Part shown: piece by piece, positions 1-6,874 of the stretch
Position numbering within the stretch: the stretch's first letter is position 1
Layout of the letters: every line of letters begins with the position of its first letter
From: Gallionella sp.
GTDB taxonomy: Bacteria; Pseudomonadota; Gammaproteobacteria; Burkholderiales; Gallionellaceae
NCBI GenBank assembly: GCA_029850565.1
Contig: JARCRR010000208.1
Location: 1 to 13,526, forward strand
DNA: 13,526 bases
Direction: 5' to 3'
Made by a program: the position numbers and the translations under genes
The notes under the pieces: generated by a model
Seen by the model: the letters and a program-made list of their open reading frames with translations, nothing else
What the model was told of the DNA's origin: nothing
Databases searched by the model: none

Positions 1-1
1 G

Positions 2-214
2 GCAACGCATTTCCCGCCATACCGCATGCACAAGATGGAACATGACCGGGTCATCGCGGACATGGAACTGCACGGTGCGAACTGGATAAATGGTCGAGAC
101 AGAAATGAGTTGAAGAATTGGCTGGAGAATGATGTCGCAACGTGGTTCGTCAATCACGTCAGCACCATGGATTACGTCACCGCCGGTTTCATCGCCTCGC
201 GGCACCTGCAATAG
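2..214 (+). CDS. Hemerythrin domain protein, 3' part only (cut by left window edge)
   Basis: The reading frame is open from the first bases and ends at TAG (212-214), so only about the last 70 residues are visible. They carry the C-terminal half of a hemerythrin four-helix bundle: HKMEH (the HxxxH iron-ligand pair) early in the visible part, then WFVNHVSTMD, which supplies the HxxxxD ligands of the last helix. The ATG at 26 lies inside this conserved region, so it is not the true start. Family members bind O2 at a non-heme di-iron centre and are thought to sense, store or deliver oxygen. The next gene begins 8 bp downstream and is a paralogue, with about 40% identity by eye over the shared part. 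The two were probably duplicated and are probably co-transcribed. The family call is firm; the physiological role is open. Confidence 0.82.
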   Translation, partial: ATHFPPYRMHKMEHDRVIADMELHGANWINGRDRNELKNWLENDVATWFVNHVSTMDYVTAGFIASRHLQ

Positions 215-222
215 AGTTCGAT

Positions 223-594
223 ATGGATACAACCAAGCTATTCGACCACACCCCCTTCGTCACACTGCGCGAGGAAGTGATGGCGCTATTCGACCAACAA
301 GCGACCCATGCCGATATTGACGCGAAACTCTCCGAGTTCCTGCGACATATCGACTCGCAGTTCGCCAGCGAAGAAGGAGCCATGCAGGCAACCGGATTCA
401 AACCATACGGCGCACACAAGGCCGAACATGACCGTATGCGAGAGAAACTCTCATACCGCATCGAAACATGGAAAAAGAATCGTGAAGTGTCACTCATGCT
501 GGGTTACATCGAAACGGAGCTGGCTGACTGGTTCGTCAAACACGTCAACACAAGGGACTTCATCACAGCAAGGTTTTTGGCCAACTGTGCGTAA
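223..594 (+). CDS. Single-domain hemerythrin-like protein with an altered ligand set
   Basis: This is a 123-residue protein, a normal size for a stand-alone bacterial hemerythrin. I chose the ATG at 223, just after the upstream stop, because the helix-A segment FDHTPFVTL (candidate ligand H9) follows at once. An in-frame ATG at 142 would overlap the upstream paralogue heavily. Visible ligands are E50 in the FASEE motif, H65 and H69 (HKAEH), H107 and D112 (WFVKHVNTRD). The position that is normally His in the usual HFxxEE motif is Gln46 (QFASEE, codon 358-360); His42 lies one helical turn earlier. The protein is soluble, with no signal peptide or membrane segment. The likely role is O2 or di-iron binding, but the Gln substitution makes oxygen binding uncertain. 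The stop lies 6 bp before the convergent tldD stop. Confidence 0.85.
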   Translation: MDTTKLFDHTPFVTLREEVMALFDQQATHADIDAKLSEFLRHIDSQFASEEGAMQATGFKPYGAHKAEHDRMREKLSYRIETWKKNREVSLMLGYIETELADWFVKHVNTRDFITARFLANCA

Positions 595-600
595 AGCAGG

Positions 601-2037
601 TCAGGCCGTGCCACCCACCGTCAGGCCATCAATGCGCAGCGTCGGCTGTCCCACGCCGACCGGAACACTCTGCCCTTCTTTACCGCAGGTGCCAACGCCT
701 GAATCGAGCGCCATGTCGTTGCCGATCATACTCACGCGTGTAAGTGCATCAGGCCCGTTACCGATCAGGGTTGCCCCTTTCACCGGATAGGTGATCTTGC
801 CATCCTCGATCATGTAAGCCTCGGTGGTGGAGAACACGAACTTGCCGCTGGTGATGTCCACCTGACCGCCGCCGAAGTTGGCCGCATACAGGCCATGTTT
901 CACCGAAGCGATGATCTCGTCGTGCGTCTTGTCGCCGTTGAGCATCATGGTATTGGTCATACGCGGAATGGGAAGGTGCGCGAACGATTCGCGTCGCGCA
1001 TTACCCGTCACCGCTGTCTTCATCAGTCGCGCGTTCATGGTGTCTTGAAGGTAGCCGCGCAGGATGCCATCCTCAATCAATACGGTACGCTGCGTGGGGT
1101 TGCCCTCGTCGTCCACTTGCAAGGAACCGCGTCTGTTGGGAATGGTGCCATCGTCCACCACGGTCACACCTTTAGAGGCCACACGTTCACCGATGCGACC
1201 GGAAAACGCTGAGCTCCCCTTACGATTGAAGTCGCCTTCAAGCCCGTGACCGATTGCTTCGTGCAACAGGATGCCCGGCCAACCGCTACCCAATACCACG
1301 GTCATATTGCCCGCCGGAGCGGGACGCGCATCCAGATTGATGACCGCCTGATGCACCGCCTCCTGCGCGTATCTTTGCAGCTTCTCTTCGCTGAAGTAGT
1401 CATAACCGAATCGCCCGCCCCCGCCTGACGATCCTTGTTCGCGACGACCATTGCTCTCGACGATGACCTGCAAGGAGAGGCGCACCAAAGGGCGGATGTC
1501 TGCGCTCATCAAGCCATCGTTGCGCGCAATGAGCACGACGTCGTACTCAGCCGCAAGGTTGGCTATCACTTGAGTCACGCGTGGATCGAGTGCGCGTACG
1601 ATGCGTTCCAGACGCTCCAACAAAGCGACCTTCTCTTCCGCCTTCAAAGTGGAGATGGGGTCGTGCGGTAGATAGAGTTGGTGCGACTTGCCTGCATGTA
1701 GATGTTTCGCTGTCTGCGTACCACCTTGACGTGCGATGGCGCGTGTAGCCAGCGCGGCATCTTTCAGCGCGTTCAGAGTGATATCGTCCGAGTAAGCGAA
1801 GGCGGTCTTCTCTCCGCTCACCGCGCGCACGCCGACACCTTGTTCGATGTGGAAACTGCCGGATTTGACGATGCCTTCTTCCAGCGACCAACTCTCTGCG
1901 CGGCTGTACTGGAAATAGAGATCGGCATAATCGACACGATGCGCCGACATCTTGCCGAATATCCCCTCGAGATGACGCGGCTCAAGACCGTGCGCGGTGA
2001 GTAGCGCACGCTGTGCAAGCTGCATCACGCCACTCAT
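601..2037 (-). CDS. tldD: TldD, zinc metalloprotease subunit
   Basis: This 478-residue protein is close to the roughly 480 residues of E. coli TldD. The metal motif HEAIGH (HExxxH) is at residues 259-264. The conserved C-terminal block around C451 (TCGKEGQSVPVGVGQPTL) supplies the cysteine ligand known for this family. TldD works with TldE (PmbA) as a cytosolic heterodimeric protease that degrades unfolded peptides and, in E. coli, acts in microcin B17 maturation and CcdA turnover. No tldE is visible here. The start ATG (2037-2035) overlaps the stop of the upstream amidase gene as ATGA, which suggests translational coupling. It is the last gene of the yhdP-amidase-tldD run; E. coli also keeps yhdP next to tldD. 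Its stop lies only 6 bp from that of the convergent hemerythrin gene. Confidence 0.96.
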   Translation of the reverse strand: MSGVMQLAQRALLTAHGLEPRHLEGIFGKMSAHRVDYADLYFQYSRAESWSLEEGIVKSGSFHIEQGVGVRAVSGEKTAFAYSDDITLNALKDAALATRAIARQGGTQTAKHLHAGKSHQLYLPHDPISTLKAEEKVALLERLERIVRALDPRVTQVIANLAAEYDVVLIARNDGLMSADIRPLVRLSLQVIVESNGRREQGSSGGGGRFGYDYFSEEKLQRYAQEAVHQAVINLDARPAPAGNMTVVLGSGWPGILLHEAIGHGLEGDFNRKGSSAFSGRIGERVASKGVTVVDDGTIPNRRGSLQVDDEGNPTQRTVLIEDGILRGYLQDTMNARLMKTAVTGNARRESFAHLPIPRMTNTMMLNGDKTHDEIIASVKHGLYAANFGGGQVDITSGKFVFSTTEAYMIEDGKITYPVKGATLIGNGPDALTRVSMIGNDMALDSGVGTCGKEGQSVPVGVGQPTLRIDGLTVGGTA

Positions 2038-2891
2038 GCGGAGCAGGAAAGCGTGCGGTGTGTCAGTGCCGGCAGGCTCTTACGCAGGCTGGCCTGATAG
2101 CTTGGGTTGACATCAGCGATAACCACTCCGGAGCCGCGCTGCAATTCATCCAGGATGCGCCCCCACGGGTCGACAATCATGCTGTGGCCATGTGTCTCGC
2201 GTCCGTTAACGTGATATCCACCCTGCGCAGCAGCGATGAAGTAAGAAAGATTCTCGATGGCACGTGCGCGCACCAGCGGCTCCCAATGCATCTTGCCCGT
2301 GGTCGCCGTAAATGCGGAAGGCAACACGATGATGTCCACGTTTTTCATGGCGCGGAACAGCTCGGGGAAGCGCAGGTCGTAGCACACCGCCAAGCCGATA
2401 CGTCCGAACGGGCTATCGACCACCACGACTTGGTTGCCCGCCTCGATGGTCTGCGCTTCGTTGTATTGCTCGTTACCTAGCGTCAGGTTGAACAGATGTA
2501 TCTTGTCGTAGCGTGCTACTTGCGCACCCGTCTCGTCGTAGACCAGACAACTGTTGCGCACCTTGTCCGGCGCGTTCGCCGCCAAGGGGATGGAGCCGCC
2601 CACCAACCATATCTTGTGCTGGCGCGCCGTCTCACTGAGGAACTGCTGGATATTGCCCTGCCCCGCCTGCTCGCGCACCTTGAGCTTGTCTTGTTCGTCC
2701 ATGCCCATGATGGCGAAGAACTCCGGCAACACCACCAGTTTCGCACCTTGCTCCACCGCTTTGGCAATGTGTCGTCGCGCTTCGTTCAGATTGCCTTCCA
2801 CGTTGGGGCCGGATGCCATTTGAATGGCAGCAACCTTGAATGCGTTCTGTTGTGCAGCGATACGGGTTTGGGTGTTATCGAGCGAGGACAT
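2034..2891 (-). CDS. Carbon-nitrogen hydrolase, Nit1-type (probable deaminated-glutathione amidase)
   Basis: This is a 285-residue member of the nitrilase superfamily. The catalytic triad is visible: E57 (VVLPEFF), K130 (RYDKIHLFN) and C170 (GLAVCYDLRFPE). The stretch from AFTATTGKMHWEP to HGHSMIVDPWGRIL is typical of the Nit1/YbeM branch. Well-studied members hydrolyse deaminated glutathione, a damage product made by transaminases, so metabolite repair is the best guess. A broader omega-amidase activity cannot be excluded. I chose the ATG at 2891; an in-frame TTG two codons upstream (2897) is possible but less likely. No strong ribosome binding site is visible. A gap of 48 bp separates it from the yhdP stop, and its own stop overlaps the tldD start. 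The enzyme is probably cytosolic. Confidence 0.9.
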   Translation of the reverse strand: MSSLDNTQTRIAAQQNAFKVAAIQMASGPNVEGNLNEARRHIAKAVEQGAKLVVLPEFFAIMGMDEQDKLKVREQAGQGNIQQFLSETARQHKIWLVGGSIPLAANAPDKVRNSCLVYDETGAQVARYDKIHLFNLTLGNEQYNEAQTIEAGNQVVVVDSPFGRIGLAVCYDLRFPELFRAMKNVDIIVLPSAFTATTGKMHWEPLVRARAIENLSYFIAAAQGGYHVNGRETHGHSMIVDPWGRILDELQRGSGVVIADVNPSYQASLRKSLPALTHRTLSCSA

Positions 2892-2939
2892 GGTCAACAG
2901 CTTTCTATTTGGAATTAAACGTTATCGTTACGATTTGGA

Positions 2940-5900
2940 TCACGGTTGTGCCTTGGACTGCCCCAATCTCTCCACCTTGGGATTGGCCCAACTGCCGCTG
3001 ACATTGTAGTCAAACGCCACCAGCTTATCGAGAGGGTCGCGCAATATTTTGTTAGCCAGCAACACACTCACCCCGACCGCCGGACCGGCGGCAAACGAAA
3101 GTAACGAAACGTTATCGCCGATGGTCGGCAACACACGAACCTTGAGGTTCTGTGTCTCGCGCTCCAGGTCAACCTGTCCGTTAAGGGTGATGCGAGCCGC
3201 GGCTCCTGTCATCCTGAAGTCATTGGTCTTGAGCAGACCGTGTTCGATAGAAGCTTCGCCGGTGATGCTGTCGAACTCGAAACCCGGGCTGATCACGTCG
3301 GTGAAATCGAGGCTGATGCGTTTGGGCAAAGACTGCAGACTCAGCACACCGAGCAACTTGGCCGCGCCCGGGTTGACCTGCAAGAACCTTCCTTTACCCG
3401 TCTTCAGTCGCAGCGTTCCATCCAAACTGCCATAGTTGAAGGCATCTGGCGAACCATTCCAATTCAGATCGAATTCCAGAGAACCGTTGCCGTCTTTCAG
3501 ACCTTCGGGATACCCCGAGCGCGCCATGATCTTGCCCGCATTGCTTATATCCAGTCTGGCGTTAATCTGCGTCCGGTCGGTCGCCGCGCTCCATTTCCCG
3601 GTCGCGCTGAACACTCCGTCAGGATTAGTCAACCGCAAGCTCTGCATCACGACATCGTCGCCTTCGCCGTTCAGTAGCATCTCCAGTCGGCCAAGTTGGC
3701 GGCCTTTCCAAGTGAGTTTCTCGATCGCCACATCGATCTCGGGCAAGCCGCCCGCCTCTTTTACTGCGGTCGCTTTGGCCGGACCAGTCGCTGGCGAGAC
3801 GCTTTCGCTTCCGCCCTCCCCCAACATCGCATTCTTCAGACGTACTAACAGCCTGCCTTGACCTTGCGGTTGCCAGATGAGGTCGCCATTCACCTCACGC
3901 GATGCCAAGCGCGTACTGATCAGACCGTTACGACCACTTCCACTGATATTCAACTGATGTATGGTGTTACCGAAACCCTGCACTTTCCCCACCGCCAAGT
4001 CGATGTTGGCTATGTTAGGCAACACACCCTCACGGTTAGGTAAGTCAGACCAACCATTCCAGCCTTCCAGCGCGAACTCGGGGATGTCCCCGGATATCCA
4101 AATACCTTCGCTTCGCGGATTCTTGCGCGCTTTTCCAAAAGCGATGGCGCCGCGCCTGATATCCCACTTGCCCGTCGCCACAGCGGTGCGCATCAGATCG
4201 GCGCTGATCACCTCTGCATAGCGCAGGCTGATCACATCGTTCTTGGAATTGATATCTCGCTGTTCAAAACGCAGCAGTTTCTTCTCGGACGATGTTTTAC
4301 CGAAAGGCAGCGGCAATTCGGACGATAGACCCTGCAGGTCGGAGGTCACCACCACATCGGCCAATCTGTTCTTCACCCTGACTTCGGTAGTCCACTCGGC
4401 CGTTCCATGCAATCGGCGCAACAAGGGATAACTATAGGTCTTCGGCAAACTATCCGCATCGAGTTTGCCTGATGCCTGGGTGAGCAATATGCCGTTCTCG
4501 CTCTTCAATGAGATGCGCGCAGATCCTCCCAGTATCTGCGCCTGCATGTTGTTCGCTTGAAGCGAGTCATTGGTAAATGAGAGTTCGCCTGTCGCATTCT
4601 TCAGCAGGGGAACATGCTCGCCCAAGTCGACTTCGTTATTGCTGAAGCGGTAACTACCGATCAATTTCACCGGCTGTTCACCGCTCATGGGAATATCGAG
4701 GCGCAACTTGAGCAAGCCATCACCAACGGTACGAAAACCATCCGTGTAACCATCCAGATAGCCGCTGACCGGACTCTTGCGGATGTAATCGAGACAATGT
4801 TGGGTCGTATCTGCGGCTTCTCCATCGACTTCCATCACGAGGGCGTCCGCCAAGGTATCCGGAAGTACCACCTTCACTTTCCTTAATGCGGCACCGGATG
4901 TCATCGCCTTGGATGCATGCACCTCCAGCCTCCGCCCCTGTATCAAAAGATTCGTTTGCGCGCGTTCGATGCGCGGCCAGCCGGTGTCGAATTCGATGGC
5001 GACATCCTTGGCTTTTGCCTCGATCTTGAACAGCCCATCCTTGCTGTCAGGAAAGGGGAAGTTGCGCAAATCACCACGTACGCGCATCAGGAACGAGTCT
5101 GCATCGCCTTCTTGCAAACCGGTTTGCAGCCAACGATAGGTCGCATCATCGAAGGCATGCATGGGAATATAGCGCGCAGCGTGCTTTACCGAGGCATGCT
5201 TCAAATTGATGGTGATGTCGGCGATACCGGGTCCATCATCGACCTGGTAACCACCGCTGACCGTCCCTTCAAGATCGTCATTGCGGACATGCGTATCGTT
5301 CAATTTCAACTCCCAGCCGCGACCATTGCGCTGCCAATCCAAACGGGCATCGACTTGGTCGAACACGAGCATCTCCGCCATGAAGTCGGGAGCTAGTACC
5401 TTCAGATCGCGGCTATTCAGCGTCAGTGTGCCCGCTCTGTCGCTTCCGGCCACTTCGCCGCTCACCCCCGAAAAACCGGGAAATGCCCCCACTTGGCTGA
5501 CGCCGATATCTGTGAATCTTGCTTGCACACGATATTGTGCAAGCCGCTCCAGATCACCCTGCCAACTCGCATGCAGATCGTTCACCTTTCCCCGGGGGGC
5601 TAAGTCGAGCAAGCGTCGTCTCAAGCCCGCCTCAACAGGAAGATAGGCAAGCAAGGTGTTGACATCCGCCAAGTCGAGTGCATTCACACTCACCTCCCCC
5701 GATGCCGAGCGATATCCTTGTTTAGGCGAGTATTGGACGGTCAGGTTTGTAGGCTTGAGTTCGAACCCATCTCGCATACGCAATGCCAAGCCATGCGTCG
5801 AAACAGCCAGCCCTTTGTCGGATTGCCTCCAAGCCAATCTACCTCTGATGCTCGGCATATCGAGTCGCGGCAAGTCCTCCGCCAGCTTTGCGCTGAAGTC

Positions 5901-6767
5901 ATGTAAGTCGACATCGGCATCAACACGATTGATATTCCCCTGCACCACCCCCAACCAGACTCTCATCCCCCCGGAGCCACTCTGGATTGCTTCCGGCAAG
6001 TTGAACCATTTGCTCCAATCCACGACATCGATTTCATCGATCCGAGCGAAGATCTCTCCCTGCCACTGCCCCAGATCGGTGAAGCTATTGCCATATAGAT
6101 CACCGCGCAGGTCGATACGCGAAGCTCGCGTGGTTGCAACAAAGGAACGCAAGGCAAAACGATGTCGTTCACCTCGGTTCAAGATACGCAGTTCGACATC
6201 GTTGAATTCAAGCGGAGGCGCGGAACGCATCTCATCCTGCCAGACCACATGCCCGGCGTGAACGATGATGTTCGAATGACGCAGCCACCAGTCGGAAGTA
6301 CCCGCATCCGACTTAACGCCCGCCTGCCCGCCGGAGCTGACCCCGGCAATGAACAATCTTCCCTGCGGATCGCGCCGAATCAACAGGTCCGGGCTTTCCA
6401 ATTCCAGACTGTGAAAACGCAACTCACCGGCAATGAGAGTGGTCCATGCGACCGTGTTGTACAAACGAGGAAGTTCCACCGCGACTTGCCCGAGCGCATC
6501 CAGCACTCTTACGTTCGACAACAACAACCGTGGTCGCAGTCCGTTCCAATCCGCCTCGATGCGACCGATCTCGACCGTCCGCCCGAGCGCGGCACTCGAT
6601 GCCGAAACGATGCCAGCATGATAGCGCTCGATATCGGGCAGGATGATGTGGCGCAGAACCAACAGCGCGGCGGCTCCGATCAGCGCAAGCAGGATGCCCA
6701 ACCGTATCGCCAAGCGCCACAGACGCTTTGCTCCGCGCGCGGTATGACGAAGTGCAGGCTTCAGCAT
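2940..6767 (-). CDS. yhdP: YhdP-family AsmA-like envelope protein
   Basis: This 1275-residue protein is almost the same length as E. coli YhdP. It has one N-terminal membrane segment at about residues 21-43, preceded by Arg/Lys-rich residues, and then a very long periplasmic region built of beta-rich AsmA/DUF3971-type repeats. The C-terminal AsmA_2-like part (ITLNGQVDLERETQNLKVRVLP) ends in the family-typical FDYNVSGSWANPKVERL. In E. coli, YhdP, TamB and YdbH are partly redundant bridges that carry phospholipid from the inner to the outer membrane. A small Ser/Pro/Ala-rich linker (ESVSPATGPAKATAV) sits near residue 1000. It is first in the leftward run with the amidase and tldD, and divergent from glnE. 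The rng gene often found upstream is absent here. The start at 6767 has no clear Shine-Dalgarno sequence. Confidence 0.95.
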   Translation of the reverse strand: MLKPALRHTARGAKRLWRLAIRLGILLALIGAAALLVLRHIILPDIERYHAGIVSASSAALGRTVEIGRIEADWNGLRPRLLLSNVRVLDALGQVAVELPRLYNTVAWTTLIAGELRFHSLELESPDLLIRRDPQGRLFIAGVSSGGQAGVKSDAGTSDWWLRHSNIIVHAGHVVWQDEMRSAPPLEFNDVELRILNRGERHRFALRSFVATTRASRIDLRGDLYGNSFTDLGQWQGEIFARIDEIDVVDWSKWFNLPEAIQSGSGGMRVWLGVVQGNINRVDADVDLHDFSAKLAEDLPRLDMPSIRGRLAWRQSDKGLAVSTHGLALRMRDGFELKPTNLTVQYSPKQGYRSASGEVSVNALDLADVNTLLAYLPVEAGLRRRLLDLAPRGKVNDLHASWQGDLERLAQYRVQARFTDIGVSQVGAFPGFSGVSGEVAGSDRAGTLTLNSRDLKVLAPDFMAEMLVFDQVDARLDWQRNGRGWELKLNDTHVRNDDLEGTVSGGYQVDDGPGIADITINLKHASVKHAARYIPMHAFDDATYRWLQTGLQEGDADSFLMRVRGDLRNFPFPDSKDGLFKIEAKAKDVAIEFDTGWPRIERAQTNLLIQGRRLEVHASKAMTSGAALRKVKVVLPDTLADALVMEVDGEAADTTQHCLDYIRKSPVSGYLDGYTDGFRTVGDGLLKLRLDIPMSGEQPVKLIGSYRFSNNEVDLGEHVPLLKNATGELSFTNDSLQANNMQAQILGGSARISLKSENGILLTQASGKLDADSLPKTYSYPLLRRLHGTAEWTTEVRVKNRLADVVVTSDLQGLSSELPLPFGKTSSEKKLLRFEQRDINSKNDVISLRYAEVISADLMRTAVATGKWDIRRGAIAFGKARKNPRSEGIWISGDIPEFALEGWNGWSDLPNREGVLPNIANIDLAVGKVQGFGNTIHQLNISGSGRNGLISTRLASREVNGDLIWQPQGQGRLLVRLKNAMLGEGGSESVSPATGPAKATAVKEAGGLPEIDVAIEKLTWKGRQLGRLEMLLNGEGDDVVMQSLRLTNPDGVFSATGKWSAATDRTQINARLDISNAGKIMARSGYPEGLKDGNGSLEFDLNWNGSPDAFNYGSLDGTLRLKTGKGRFLQVNPGAAKLLGVLSLQSLPKRISLDFTDVISPGFEFDSITGEASIEHGLLKTNDFRMTGAAARITLNGQVDLERETQNLKVRVLPTIGDNVSLLSFAAGPAVGVSVLLANKILRDPLDKLVAFDYNVSGSWANPKVERLGQSKAQP

Positions 6768-6823
6768 CGCGACTGGAAGAGGCTAAGGTTCGTATGGAAA
6801 GACGAGCGGATGAACATAGAAAA

Positions 6824-6831
6824 ACTATAAT
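6824..6831. promoter_or_regulatory. Candidate shared -10 element for glnE (+) and yhdP (-)
   Basis: The 8-mer ACTATAAT reads as a perfect -10 (TATAAT, 6826-6831) toward glnE. On the other strand it reads TATAGT, a 5/6 match, toward yhdP. Expected starts would be near 6838 for glnE and near 6817 for yhdP, giving leaders of about 37 and 50 nt. No good -35 was found at 16-18 bp in either direction, so this is only a candidate. Confidence 0.4.
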
Positions 6832-6842
6832 GAGAGGCATGC

Positions 6843-6858
6843 AATGAGTGCGCTCATT
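6843..6858. repeat. Short inverted repeat in the yhdP-glnE intergenic region
   Basis: AATGAG and CTCATT form perfect 6-bp arms around a TGCG centre, followed on the plus strand by TTTT (6857-6860). It lies 16 bp before the glnE start, inside the predicted glnE leader. It could be an operator-like dyad or a small leader hairpin. The stem is too short and AT-rich for a confident terminator. Confidence 0.4.
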
Positions 6859-6874
6859 TTAACCGAAACACACT

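Noticed and set aside
142..222. Earlier in-frame start for the second hemerythrin
   Set aside because: It would add residues encoded by the 3' end of the first hemerythrin in another phase. The ATG at 223 gives the normal family N-terminus.
308..790. 160-codon plus-strand frame across the hemerythrin/tldD junction
   Set aside because: It runs out of phase through the hemerythrin gene and antisense through the tldD 3' end. The product has no recognisable features.
6162..6830. Long open frame on the plus strand opposite the 5' end of yhdP
   Set aside because: It is antisense to a clear yhdP coding region. Its translation is Arg/Gln/Pro-rich with no recognisable domain, typical of a shadow frame.
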